This document shows positions 51,566 to 60,117 of a stretch of 64,000 bases of DNA, piece by piece (the first letter of the stretch is position 1; each line of letters begins with the position of its first letter). A program made the position numbers and the translations under genes. The stretch covers positions 3,844,001 to 3,908,000 of the forward strand of contig NZ_CP039432.1 in NCBI RefSeq assembly GCF_005484805.1, in the 5' to 3' direction. The notes below the pieces were generated by a model. The model saw nothing but the letters and a program-made list of their open reading frames with translations. It was not told the origin of the DNA and searched no databases. The DNA comes from Rhodococcus sp. SGAir0479. Lineage in GTDB: Bacteria; Actinomycetota; Actinomycetes; Mycobacteriales; Mycobacteriaceae.

Positions 51566-52429
51566 GTGGCCGACAACCACAGCACGCCGAGCGTCGTCGC
51601 CCCGATCGCGCCCGCTCTCCGTCGCCCCTCCCTCCGACTCGCGGTCGTCGCCGCTGCGACCGGCGCCCTGGTCGCCGGCAGTGTCCAGGTGGGCGCCGCC
51701 ACGGCGTCCGCTGCTGTTCTCCGGCCGTCCCAGGACGGCAACATCGCGCTGCAGCTGCCCGCCGGCCAGTTCCTGCCCGGCATCGACATCCCGGCGGCCG
51801 CCGATGCGAGCCTCTCCGTGTGGACGCCCGCGTCCGCCGCGAACTGGATTGCCGCACCCAAACTGATCGCCCCCGCGCCCGCCCCGGAGCCGCAGGCCGC
51901 ACCCATGCCCGACCCAGTGCCCGCACCCATGCCCGACCCGGTGCCCGCGCCGATTCCGGACCCGGTGCCCGCGCCGGCGCCGGTCGCGGAACCTGTTCCG
52001 GCGCCCATGCCCGTGCCGGTCCTGCCCCCGCCCCCGCCGGCCGTCGTCCAGCCCGTCGCAGGCTTCCTGACATCGAGCTACGGCCCCCGGTGGGGCACCC
52101 ACCACAACGGCATCGACATCGGCGCCAACCTCGGCACCCCGATCTTCTCGGCGGCCGGCGGGGTCGTCATCAACGCCGGTGCAGCCTCGGGATTCGGACA
52201 GTGGGTTCGCGTCCAGCACGACGACGGCACCATCACCGTCTACGGCCACGTCGACACGTACCTCGTGAGCGTCGGCGAGCGCGTCGCCACGGGACAGCAG
52301 ATCGCCACCGTCGGCAACCGCGGTCAGTCGACCGGACCGCACCTGCACTTCGAAGCGTGGGCGCCCGGCGGTTCCCAGGTCGATCCGCTGATCTGGCTGC
52401 GCGACAGCGGAGTCGTCGTCACCTGGTAG
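51566..52429 (+). CDS. Secreted M23-family peptidase with proline-rich linker
   Basis: The 287-residue product has a long signal-like N-terminus with a hydrophobic stretch (about 24-50). A Pro-rich region follows with repeated MPDPVPAP units (about 102-158), then a lysostaphin-type M23 domain: SSYGPRWGTHHNGIDIG with His180 and Asp184 as zinc ligands, and the PHLHFEAW motif near the end. M23 enzymes cut peptide crosslinks of peptidoglycan. The linker probably carries the domain through the cell wall. Start is GTG at 51566, with GAGG upstream. Confidence 0.9.
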   Translation: MADNHSTPSVVAPIAPALRRPSLRLAVVAAATGALVAGSVQVGAATASAAVLRPSQDGNIALQLPAGQFLPGIDIPAAADASLSVWTPASAANWIAAPKLIAPAPAPEPQAAPMPDPVPAPMPDPVPAPIPDPVPAPAPVAEPVPAPMPVPVLPPPPPAVVQPVAGFLTSSYGPRWGTHHNGIDIGANLGTPIFSAAGGVVINAGAASGFGQWVRVQHDDGTITVYGHVDTYLVSVGERVATGQQIATVGNRGQSTGPHLHFEAWAPGGSQVDPLIWLRDSGVVVTW

Positions 52430-52445
52430 GCCCGGGCCCGACGTC

Positions 52446-52484
52446 CCTCGGCCCGGCACCGGTTCCCTGGATGCCGGGCCGAGG
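52446..52484. terminator. Bidirectional terminator between M23 and fadD genes
   Basis: CCTCGGCCCGGC (52446-52457) and GCCGGGCCGAGG (52473-52484) are perfect 12-bp inverted repeats with a 15-base loop in the gap between convergent genes. Confidence 0.75.
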
Positions 52485-52498
52485 CGTACGTCTACCGG

Positions 52499-54037
52499 TC
52501 AGACCGGATCGAGATCGCCGCGCAACGCGCGCTTGAGCAGCTTCCCACTCTGGTTCCGTGGCAGCGCCTCGACGAAGCGAATCCGCTTGGGCACCTTGAA
52601 CGGTGCAATTCTCTCGCGCACGTGCCGGACGAGGACCTCGGCGGTGACCTCCTCCGGATCGGCGTCCTCACGCAGGACGACGACTGCCGTGACGGCCTCG
52701 ATCCACTTCTCGTCGGGGACCCCGATCACCGCGACCTCCGCGACCCCGGGATGGGTGTAGAGGGCGTCCTCCACCTCCCGCGACGCGACCAGGATCCCGC
52801 CGGTGTTGATCACGTCCTTGATGCGATCGACCACCGTGATGTAACCACCGGCGTCGCGGGTCACCATGTCACCCGAATGGAACCAGCCGTCGCGGAACGC
52901 CTCTGCCGTCGCCTCCGGATTGTCCCAGTACCCGTTGCACAGTTGCGGAGAGCGGTAGAGGATCTCACCGGGCTCGCCGTCGGGAACGTCGTTGCCGTCG
53001 GGGTCGACCACCCGCGCCTCGACGAAGTAGACCGCGCGACCGCACGAGGACGGCCGGTCCTCGTGCTCGCCGGGGCCGAGCACCGTTGCGAGCGGACCGA
53101 TCTCGGACTGTCCGAAGCAGTTGTAGAAGCCGAGCGCCGGATACCGCTCCCGTAGTCGTCCCAGCACGGTGACGGGCATGATCGACGCCCCGTACTGCGC
53201 CTTCTTCAGCGACGACAGATCCCGCGCGTCGAGGTCGGGATGCCCGGCGAGCGGCACCCACACCGTGGGCGCCAGGAACAGCGAACCGATCCGGTCGACC
53301 TCGATCCGCCGCAGGATCTCGGGAATGTCGGGGGACTGCATCAGGTGCACCGTCGCCCCGACGGACAGATAGGGCAGCATGAACACGTGCATCGCCGCCG
53401 AGTGGTAGAGCGGCATGCAGACCAGCGGATTGTCGTCGGCGTCCAATCCGAGCGCGATCACCGCCGACACGTACTCGTGCACCAACGCACCATGGGACAT
53501 CATGGCGCCCTTGGGCTTCGACGTCGTCCCGGACGTGTACAGCAGTTGCGCCAGGTCACTGCCCGACGCCCGGACCCCGAGTTCCGGCAGGACGCCGGTT
53601 CGAACTGCGTCGACCAGCGCTCCTGCCTCGTCGCGCAACGGCACGACGTGCTCGACGTCGAGGTCCGCTCGGACCGCCTCGAGGCCGGCGCGCAGCGCGG
53701 GGTCCACCAGTACCGCCCGCGCGCCGGACTGCGCGAGCAGATAGTGCAGTTCGTCGCCGGTGAGGGCGTAGTTCACCGGAACGTGTACCAGCCCGGCCCG
53801 CGCGCACGCCAGGAACCCGATCACGTAGGCGTCGGAGTTGACGCCGTAGCCGGCCACGCGGTCGCCGGACCCGAGACCCAGTGCGAGCAGGCTTCCGGCG
53901 GCCCGGGTGACGGCGTCGTCGAGTTCGCGGTACGTCCAACTGCGGTCGCCGAACGTCAGCGCGGTGCGGCCGGGTTGCCTCGCGGCGGCCCGTCGGAGTA
54001 TGCCGTCGACGGTGTCGGTGCGTGGATCCTCACTCAT
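52499..54037 (-). CDS. Acyl-CoA synthetase (FadD-type, AMP-binding)
   Basis: The 512-residue product has the adenylate-forming motifs: YTSGTTSKPKGAMMSH (A3, P-loop), YNCFGQSEIGPLAT (A5), GWFHSGDM (A7), DRIKDVINTGG (A8) and the catalytic Lys near the end (NQSGKLLKRAL). It activates a carboxylic acid to its CoA ester via an acyl-AMP. Chain type is unknown. It lies downstream of an epoxide-hydrolase-like gene and a TetR regulator on the same strand, suggesting a small catabolic operon for a fatty, terpenoid or steroid acid. Confidence 0.9.
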   Translation of the reverse strand: MSEDPRTDTVDGILRRAAARQPGRTALTFGDRSWTYRELDDAVTRAAGSLLALGLGSGDRVAGYGVNSDAYVIGFLACARAGLVHVPVNYALTGDELHYLLAQSGARAVLVDPALRAGLEAVRADLDVEHVVPLRDEAGALVDAVRTGVLPELGVRASGSDLAQLLYTSGTTSKPKGAMMSHGALVHEYVSAVIALGLDADDNPLVCMPLYHSAAMHVFMLPYLSVGATVHLMQSPDIPEILRRIEVDRIGSLFLAPTVWVPLAGHPDLDARDLSSLKKAQYGASIMPVTVLGRLRERYPALGFYNCFGQSEIGPLATVLGPGEHEDRPSSCGRAVYFVEARVVDPDGNDVPDGEPGEILYRSPQLCNGYWDNPEATAEAFRDGWFHSGDMVTRDAGGYITVVDRIKDVINTGGILVASREVEDALYTHPGVAEVAVIGVPDEKWIEAVTAVVVLREDADPEEVTAEVLVRHVRERIAPFKVPKRIRFVEALPRNQSGKLLKRALRGDLDPV

Positions 54038-54138
54038 GTGACGCAGGTTATAGGGCGTCCAACTATCTCGTAAGGCCTTTCTTTCCCGCAGGCGGCTGTG
54101 TAGGTTCGCGCGCCCGACGGCTCGGGCCGCCCCCTGGG

Positions 54139-54510
54139 TCAGCCGCCGAACGCCGTCGTGATCGCCCCCATGTCGAAGTAGTCGCGCCACGCGGCGATCT
54201 TGCCGTCGACCACTTCGAAGACCCCCATGACCGGGAGCGCGGTCTCCTTGCCGAGACCGCGCAGGACGTCGGTGCGTTCGTTCATCACGATGCCACCGGC
54301 CTCGACCTGGCGATGGATCCGGAAGTCGATACCGTCGAACGCCGCCAGGAAGCCCCCGAGGAACTCCTCGATCGCGGCACGTCCCTTCACCGGCTCCATC
54401 GGAATGTTGTGGTACACCGCGTCTTCGGTGAAATAGTCCGCGATCACGGCGGGATCGGGGTCGGCCCACCGTCCACAGAACTCGGTGATCAGGTCGGCGG
54501 CTGCACTCAT
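54139..54510 (-). CDS. Limonene-epoxide-hydrolase-type (LEH) protein
   Basis: The 123-residue product has a NTF2-like fold with the LEH catalytic residues in place: Arg79 and Asp81 in NERTDVL and Asp110 in WRDYFD, matching Arg99, Asp101 and Asp132 of Rhodococcus limonene-1,2-epoxide hydrolase. It should open an epoxide with water. Mycobacterial relatives such as EphG act on cholesterol or fatty epoxides, so a steroid or lipid substrate is plausible. Start overlaps the TetR stop by 4 bp. Confidence 0.8.
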   Translation of the reverse strand: MSAAADLITEFCGRWADPDPAVIADYFTEDAVYHNIPMEPVKGRAAIEEFLGGFLAAFDGIDFRIHRQVEAGGIVMNERTDVLRGLGKETALPVMGVFEVVDGKIAAWRDYFDMGAITTAFGG

Positions 54511-55160
54511 GTGTTCACTCCTCGTCCGGTGTTCGGTTCCAACTGTTCAGGAGAGGCGCCGTCCGCGCGGCGCGGCAGCACCCCGTTGAGCACGATGTCG
54601 ACCAGGGACGCGGCCAGTGACGCCTGGTCCTGCACGTCGCGAGCGGACTGCGCGAAGATCGCCGCGCCCGCGACGACGTCGAGCAGGACGTCGGGGTCCA
54701 CGCCCTCGCGCAGCTCGCCGGCCTCGATCGCCTGCGAGATCCGGCGCCCCAGTTCCTCCCGGATCACCTCGAGCTGGTCGGTCACCAACGTCTGGCGGAG
54801 GGTCGCGCTGCTGCGCCCCTCGGACATCAGCCCGGGTACCGCTTCCCGGGCCGCGGGGCTCCCGAAGAGGGCCACCGCGCCATGGGTGAGTCGTGCGATC
54901 TCCGCGCCGATCTCCAGATCGGAGACGTTCTCCGACTCCATCACCGGGTAGACCGCATCGTGCACGATGTGGGCCTTGGAGGCCCACCGGCGATAGATCG
55001 CCGGGCGGCCGACACCCGCCCGCGCCGCGATCGCGTCGATCGACGTGCCGGCATAGCCGCTCTCGACCAGAAGTTCCCTCGTCGCCCGCAGCACCGCCTC
55101 GTCGATCGCGGGATTGCGTTGCGGCCCTAGTCGATGCTGAGCACGCCGCTGCCTGGACAT
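54507..55160 (-). CDS. TetR-family regulator of the fadD/LEH operon
   Basis: The 217-residue product has a TetR HTH (TSIDAIAARAGVGRPAIYRRWASKAHIVHDAVY, about 39-71) and a C-terminal TetR_C-type helical domain. It is first of a coupled minus-strand unit (TetR, LEH, FadD) and divergent from a phosphotransferase gene. Two palindromic sequences in the 199-bp gap are its probable binding sites. Confidence 0.88.
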   Translation of the reverse strand: MSRQRRAQHRLGPQRNPAIDEAVLRATRELLVESGYAGTSIDAIAARAGVGRPAIYRRWASKAHIVHDAVYPVMESENVSDLEIGAEIARLTHGAVALFGSPAAREAVPGLMSEGRSSATLRQTLVTDQLEVIREELGRRISQAIEAGELREGVDPDVLLDVVAGAAIFAQSARDVQDQASLAASLVDIVLNGVLPRRADGASPEQLEPNTGRGVNT

Positions 55161-55184
55161 TCGATGAAACCCCTTGCATGGAAG

Positions 55185-55239
55185 TGTGACGGCCGTTACA
55201 TTGTGTCACGTCATAGTCGATACGTCATGTATCGGCTAT
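55185..55239. promoter_or_regulatory. Two candidate TetR operators
   Basis: TGTGACGGCCGTTACA (55185-55200) is a 16-bp palindrome with one mismatched pair. ATAGTCGATAC (55213-55223) and GTATCGGCTAT (55229-55239) are 11-bp arms with one mismatch and a 5-bp spacer. The first lies 24 bp from the TetR start, the second 120 bp before the phosphotransferase gene. Confidence 0.6.
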
Positions 55240-55359
55240 CGCGTTCCGTGTCCGCACCTCACCGCGGACCTCGACTGCCGCTGTGCCCGCTGTCCACGCT
55301 GTACCGCAACGAATCACACGCACGAGGTGCATGCCTCGACCGAGCGCCGAGAGGTCGCC

Positions 55360-56547
55360 ATGAGTTTCGAGTACACGACCGACGACCGGGACTACTCCGA
55401 GCTGGCCCGTCCCGGGGAGTCGCGCACCGACCCGGCGCAGCTCGGTACTCGTCTGCAGCAGTGGCTGGGCACCAAGCTGCCCCCCGGCGCCGATCCCGAG
55501 GTCACCGACGTCGAGGTGCCGGCCGCGAACGGGATGTCCAACGAGACCATCCTCTTCGACGCCGTGTGGAACGAGGACGGTCAGCGGCGACATCACCGGC
55601 TGGTGGCCCGCATCGCCCCGGCGCCGTCGGGGGTGCCGATCTTCCCGTCCTACGACCTGGAGCAGCAGTATCAGGTGATCAAGGCGGTCGGTGCACATTC
55701 CCCCGTCCCGGTCCCGCACGTCTACTGGTCCGAGTCGTCGCCCGAGGCCCTCGGCGGAGAGTTCTTCGTGATGGAGCGACTCGACGGGCAGATCCCACCG
55801 GACGTGATGCCGTACAACTTCGGATCGTGGCTCTCCGAGGCCACGGCCGAGGACCGCCGACGCCTGCAGGACTCGTCGGTGCGCATTCTCGCCGACCTGC
55901 ATGCGATAGCCGCTCCTGCACAGCTGTTTCCGAGCCTGTCCCCGGATCCCGGTGCCGAGGAGGTGACGGCCGATACGGCGTTGCGGACGCACGTGGCCGC
56001 CCAGCGCCGCTACTACGAGTGGGCGGTCGAGACCGGTCCGCGCTCACCGCTGATCGAGCGCGGCCTCGACTGGCTCGACGAACACCGGCCCACCGTCACG
56101 GGCCCGGCCGTGTTGTGCTGGGGCGACTCGCGGATCGGGAACATCATCTACCGCGACTTCGAACCGGTCGCCGTACTCGATTGGGAGATGGCCACTCTCG
56201 GGCCCCGGGAGTTGGATCTGGGGTGGATGATCTTCATCCACCGGTTCTTCGAGGATCTCGCCGGCATGGCCGGTCTGCCCGGTCTGCCCGACTTCCTCCG
56301 GCGCGGCGACGTCGTCCACACCTACCGCGAGATGACCGGGCACACGGCCACCGATCTGAACTTCTACACGATGTACGCGGCTCTGCGTCACGCGATCATC
56401 ATGTTCCGCGTGCAGAGTCGCACCGTCGCGTTCGGCCAGGCCGACGCACCGGCGGATCCGGACGACATGATCTTGCACCGCAAGACGGTCGAGGAAATGC
56501 TGGCCGGTACCTATTGGGACCGCGTCGGCGGAACGGAGGTCGAGTGA
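55360..56547 (+). CDS. Phosphotransferase family (APH/ACAD10-like) protein
   Basis: The 395-residue product has an APH-type kinase fold: NGMSNETILFDAVW (nucleotide loop), FFVMERLDGQIP (hinge), WGDSRIGNIIYRD (catalytic HGD-like loop with Trp-Gly-Asp), and AVLDWEMATLGPRELDLGWM (metal-binding DWE). Mycobacterial relatives are linked to acyl-CoA or hydroxy-acid metabolism, as in ACAD10-type 4-hydroxyacyl-CoA kinases. I chose the ATG at 55360 (GAGAGG upstream). Its TGA overlaps the ATG of the next gene. Confidence 0.85.
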   Translation: MSFEYTTDDRDYSELARPGESRTDPAQLGTRLQQWLGTKLPPGADPEVTDVEVPAANGMSNETILFDAVWNEDGQRRHHRLVARIAPAPSGVPIFPSYDLEQQYQVIKAVGAHSPVPVPHVYWSESSPEALGGEFFVMERLDGQIPPDVMPYNFGSWLSEATAEDRRRLQDSSVRILADLHAIAAPAQLFPSLSPDPGAEEVTADTALRTHVAAQRRYYEWAVETGPRSPLIERGLDWLDEHRPTVTGPAVLCWGDSRIGNIIYRDFEPVAVLDWEMATLGPRELDLGWMIFIHRFFEDLAGMAGLPGLPDFLRRGDVVHTYREMTGHTATDLNFYTMYAALRHAIIMFRVQSRTVAFGQADAPADPDDMILHRKTVEEMLAGTYWDRVGGTEVE

Positions 56548-57707
56548 TGCTCTCCCCCATGGACGATTTCCCGGTCCACCAGATCGCCGAACCGATCCGG
56601 CACGTCGGCACGTCGGACCGGAACTTCTACGACCGCTACTACTTCAACTGCCACCCGGGCATCGACTACGACGGCGAACCGCTGTTCCTCATCGTGGGCC
56701 TGGGCCAGTACCCGAATCTCGGGGTGACGGACGGGTTCGCGGTGCTGCGTCGCGGCGACGACCACATCGTCGCCCGCGCCTCGAAGGCACTGGGTTCGGA
56801 CCGCATGGACGTCGCAGTGGGGCCGCTGCGGATCGAGGTGGTCGAGGGGTTGCACCGGCTGCGTGTGGTGCTGGAACCGACGACCGAGGCGCCGGACCTG
56901 TCGTTCGACCTGACCTTCGAGTCGGACGTCCCGGCGTCGTTGGAGGCCAGGCACTTCCACCGTCAGCTCGAGCGCGTCACGTTCGACACCCAGCGGTTCG
57001 TCCAGACCGGACGGTGGAGCGGCACACTCACCGTGGACGGCGAGACGCTGTCCGCCACCCCGGACACGTGGCGCGGCAACCGGGACCGGTCGTGGGGTGT
57101 GCGACCGGTGGGCGAGGCGGAGCCGCCGGGTCGGCGCGGCGATCCTGCCCTCGCGGGAGAGCAGAACTTCTTCTGGATCTACACGATCATGCAGTTCGAC
57201 GAGTTCTCGATCGTGGCGATCATGCAGGAGGACCGTCAGGGTCGCCGGATCATCGAGGATGCCACGCGGGTATGGACCGATCGCACCCGCGAGCCCGAAT
57301 GGCTCGGCCGGCCCGAGCACGAGCTCTCGTTCGTCTCCGGAACCCGCGAGGTCGCGCACGCGACCCTCGAGTTCCATCGGCCCGGCGGTTACGGCAAGCC
57401 GGACGAAATCCTCACCGTCACCGTCGAACCGGTGCTCCCCCACTATCTCGGCGTCGGAACCGGTTACGGGCTGGAACAGGACTGGCGGCACGGTATGTGG
57501 CAGGGCGAACTCGTCGTCCAGGGACTGCGCGAGAAGGTCGCCGACATCGAGCCGTGGAAGAAGATGTTCTGTCCGGTCGACAACCTCAGCCGCTTCACAC
57601 TGACCGAGAACGGCGCGCAGCACGTCGGTTCCGGCCTCTTCGAGGTCGGCATCATCGGCCCCTGCGACCGGTACGGCTTCACCGGCGTCGGCGACGTCGC
57701 GCCCTGA
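56547..57707 (+). CDS. Unknown protein coupled to phosphotransferase
   Basis: The 386-residue product has no signal peptide or membrane segment. It is rich in beta-strand patterns, with RNFYDRYYFNCHPG and LIVGLGQYPNLGVTDGFAVLRRGDDH near the start, RDRSWGVRPVG and NFFWIYTIMQFDEFSIVAIMQED in the middle. The layout (paired lipocalin-like halves with RDxSWG) recalls AttH/CrtC-like hydroxyneurosporene-synthase folds, but I cannot confirm this. Start codon overlaps the phosphotransferase stop (TGATG), so the two probably work in one pathway. Confidence 0.6.
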   Translation: MLSPMDDFPVHQIAEPIRHVGTSDRNFYDRYYFNCHPGIDYDGEPLFLIVGLGQYPNLGVTDGFAVLRRGDDHIVARASKALGSDRMDVAVGPLRIEVVEGLHRLRVVLEPTTEAPDLSFDLTFESDVPASLEARHFHRQLERVTFDTQRFVQTGRWSGTLTVDGETLSATPDTWRGNRDRSWGVRPVGEAEPPGRRGDPALAGEQNFFWIYTIMQFDEFSIVAIMQEDRQGRRIIEDATRVWTDRTREPEWLGRPEHELSFVSGTREVAHATLEFHRPGGYGKPDEILTVTVEPVLPHYLGVGTGYGLEQDWRHGMWQGELVVQGLREKVADIEPWKKMFCPVDNLSRFTLTENGAQHVGSGLFEVGIIGPCDRYGFTGVGDVAP

Positions 57708-57760
57708 CGCCGACGAAGAGCTTGTGGGCGGCTCGTTCCTCTCGAGGGCCGCTCACAATC

Positions 57761-57798
57761 CGCCCGGGCGGTCCTGACCCCGACCAGGACCCCGGGCG
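57761..57798 (+). terminator. Terminator after phosphotransferase/unknown operon
   Basis: A two-part stem is formed by CGCCCGG (57761-57767) with CCGGGCG (57792-57798) and GGTCCTG (57770-57776) with CAGGACC (57785-57791), with a 2-base bulge and an 8-base loop, followed by TT. Confidence 0.6.
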
Positions 57799-57909
57799 TT
57801 CCAATGCCGCGGAACCGCCGCCCACGCACACCGCCCGGCGGTACCGTCGGTTGGCGAACAGCAGTGCCCGCGTCCGACCCGACACCAGCGACGACCCCAG
57901 GAGCACCCC

Positions 57910-58308
57910 GTGGCCACTCGTCTCAACCCCTACATCAGCTTCGCCGGCACCGCCCGACAGGCGATGGAGTTCTACAAGGACGTGTTCGGCGGCACGCTGA
58001 ACATGAGCACGTTCGGCGACATGGGGGCGCCCGTGGACGCCGACGGGATCATGCACGCGATGCTCGAGACCGACAGTGGCTACACGATCATGGGCGCGGA
58101 CACACCGCCCGGTATGGAACATCGCGCGGGCACCGACATGGCCGTGAGTCTGAGCGGCGACGACGCCGTCCAACTGCGTGAATACTGGGACAAGCTGTCC
58201 GCGTCGGGCAGCGTGCAGGTGCCCCTCGAGCAGCAGATGTGGGGCGACACGTTCGGGTCGTGCACCGACCGGTTCGGTGTGACGTGGATGGTGAACATCA
58301 CGGGGTAG
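57910..58308 (+). CDS. VOC-family (PhnB-like) protein
   Basis: The 132-residue product starts RLNPYISFAGTARQAMEFYKDVFGG and ends DRFGVTWMVNITG, the ends of the PhnB-like branch of the vicinal-oxygen-chelate fold. The central MHAMLETDSGYTIMGAD strand and the missing full set of metal ligands are usual for this branch, whose functions are mostly unknown. Start is GTG at 57910. Confidence 0.85.
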   Translation: MATRLNPYISFAGTARQAMEFYKDVFGGTLNMSTFGDMGAPVDADGIMHAMLETDSGYTIMGADTPPGMEHRAGTDMAVSLSGDDAVQLREYWDKLSASGSVQVPLEQQMWGDTFGSCTDRFGVTWMVNITG

Positions 58309-58412
58309 GTGCCCGAATCCCCGGAAAACCCCAGGTAAGTTGCCTTCGTCTGCATTCATGACCACACTCGTTTTCTGCCGGGACGACAGCGTGTGATCAC
58401 CAGGAAGGCATC

Positions 58413-59147
58413 ATGGACAGCAGCTCGCCGAAGACGACCGTCGTTGTACCCACGTACAACGAACGCGACAATCTGCCGAAGCTCGTCGAGCGGCTGGCGG
58501 CGCTGGAGGTCCCCAACCTGCATCTGCTGGTCGTCGACGACAACTCCCCCGACGGCACCGGGGAGGTCGCCGAGAAGCTCGCGATCGACGGCCCGCTCCC
58601 CATCCGGGTTCTGCATCGCACCGTCAAGGACGGCCTCGGCCGCGCGTACGTGGCCGGCATGACCCGCGCGCTCGAGGACGGTGCCGACATCGTCATCCAG
58701 ATGGACGCCGACCTGTCGCACCCCGCCGAGGTCATCCCGACGATGATCTCCACCCTCACCACGACGGACGCCGCGGTCGTCCTCGGCTCCCGGTACGTGC
58801 CGGGCGGCGCCGTCGCGAGCGACTGGCCGTGGCACCGCAAGGCCCTCTCGGCGTGGGCCAACTTCTACGTCAACGCGATCCTGCGACTCGGGGTCAAGGA
58901 CGCGACCGCCGGGTTCAAGGCGTGGCACGCGCGCACCCTGAACGCCATCGACGTCGCGTCGATCAACAGCAACGGCTACTCGTTCCAGGTGGAGATGAAC
59001 TACCGCACCACCAGCCGCGGCATGCGGATCGCGGAGGTGCCGATCACGTTCGAGGAGCGCATCGAGGGCGTGTCGAAGATGAGCTTCGGGGTCCAGCTCG
59101 AGTCGGCGCTGGTGCCGTGGAAGCTGCGGTTCGGTAAGAAGCGCTGA
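58413..59147 (+). CDS. Polyprenol-monophosphomannose synthase (Ppm/DPM1-like glycosyltransferase)
   Basis: The 244-residue product is a GT2 enzyme: TTVVVPTYNERDNLPKLVERL, VVDDNSPDGTGEVAE with the nucleotide-sugar Asp pair, QMDADLSHPAEVIP (DAD metal motif), GSRYVPGG and FEERIEGVSKMS. It moves mannose from GDP-mannose to polyprenyl phosphate for lipomannan and lipoarabinomannan synthesis. It has no fused apolipoprotein N-acyltransferase domain, which in some mycobacteria precedes it. Convergent with the LysR gene. Confidence 0.9.
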   Translation: MDSSSPKTTVVVPTYNERDNLPKLVERLAALEVPNLHLLVVDDNSPDGTGEVAEKLAIDGPLPIRVLHRTVKDGLGRAYVAGMTRALEDGADIVIQMDADLSHPAEVIPTMISTLTTTDAAVVLGSRYVPGGAVASDWPWHRKALSAWANFYVNAILRLGVKDATAGFKAWHARTLNAIDVASINSNGYSFQVEMNYRTTSRGMRIAEVPITFEERIEGVSKMSFGVQLESALVPWKLRFGKKR

Positions 59148-59157
59148 GCGCCTCCCG

Positions 59158-60024
59158 TCACCGCGTTTCCGCCCGGAACCGCCGGGCCTCGGCCAGCGCG
59201 CAGTCGCGCAGTACCCGCAGCAGGGGCGTGACGCGCCCGGCGACGTAGACCAGACTCACCGCGGTCGGCGCCGCGTCGGCGATGTCGACGAACCGGACGT
59301 TGTGGTGGTGTACGCGGCGACGCGCGGCCACCGGGACCGCACCGACCCCACGGTCGGCCGCGACGAGTTCGAGCCACTCGTCGAAGTTGGTGCAGGTCAC
59401 GATCGCCCGGCCCGGATCGGGTTCGGTCCAGGACTCGGCGCGGGTGGTCCCGGTCAGGGTGTTGACGACGAGCGGATGGGTGCCCAGTTCGGCCCACGTC
59501 AGCCGGTCCCGCTCCGCGAGCGGTGAGCGGGCGCTGACCGCGGCCACTCGCGGCTCCGAGAAAAGGTGGTGCACCGCCAGCGCCGCGCCGGAGACGTCGC
59601 CGCGCATGACGGCCGCGTCGATCACGCCGTCGCGCAGGGCGCTCAGCGGATCGTCGCACCGGTGCAGCAGCACGCGCGCACCGGAGCGTCTCTCGCACGC
59701 GGTGATCGTGTCGTGCGCCCACGGGTCGGGCAGCAGCCAACTGAACCCGAGGCGCACGGTCCGGCTGCTGTGCGCGGACGCGATCGCGGCATCCAGTTCG
59801 CCGAGAACGCCCCGGACACGCTCGGAGAACGCCAGTCCGGCCTCGGTGGGGGCCAGCGACCGTGACGTGCGCTCCAGCAGCCGGGTGCCCAGCGCCGCCT
59901 CGAGTTGCTGGATCGTGCGGGTGAGCGCGGGCTGGGTGATGTTCAGCCGCTCGGCCGCGGCCGTGAAGGTTCCGGCGTCGATCACGGCGACCAGCGCCCG
60001 CAGATGCCGCAACTCCACATTCAT
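59158..60024 (-). CDS. LysR-family regulator
   Basis: The 288-residue product has the LysR HTH (ELRHLRALVAVIDAGTFTAAAERLNITQPALTRTIQQLEAALGTRLLERTSR) and a periplasmic-binding-like effector domain from about residue 88. I chose the ATG at 60024, which gives the usual MNVELRHL start. Divergent from the MFS gene with 93 bp between, so probably its regulator. Confidence 0.9.
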   Translation of the reverse strand: MNVELRHLRALVAVIDAGTFTAAAERLNITQPALTRTIQQLEAALGTRLLERTSRSLAPTEAGLAFSERVRGVLGELDAAIASAHSSRTVRLGFSWLLPDPWAHDTITACERRSGARVLLHRCDDPLSALRDGVIDAAVMRGDVSGAALAVHHLFSEPRVAAVSARSPLAERDRLTWAELGTHPLVVNTLTGTTRAESWTEPDPGRAIVTCTNFDEWLELVAADRGVGAVPVAARRRVHHHNVRFVDIADAAPTAVSLVYVAGRVTPLLRVLRDCALAEARRFRAETR

Positions 60025-60117
60025 AACCGTCGAGCATAGATCCGTCCGGAACGGCATTTCTGCATGGCCGCCTGCCGACATAGCGTCGAACCGAACGACC
60101 GCACGAGAGGAGATCAT

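Noticed and set aside
55174-55359. Cys-rich N-terminal extension of the phosphotransferase frame
   Set aside because: The 62 extra codons overlap the palindromic operator region and lack homology; the ATG at 55360 has a ribosome binding site and gives the normal family start.
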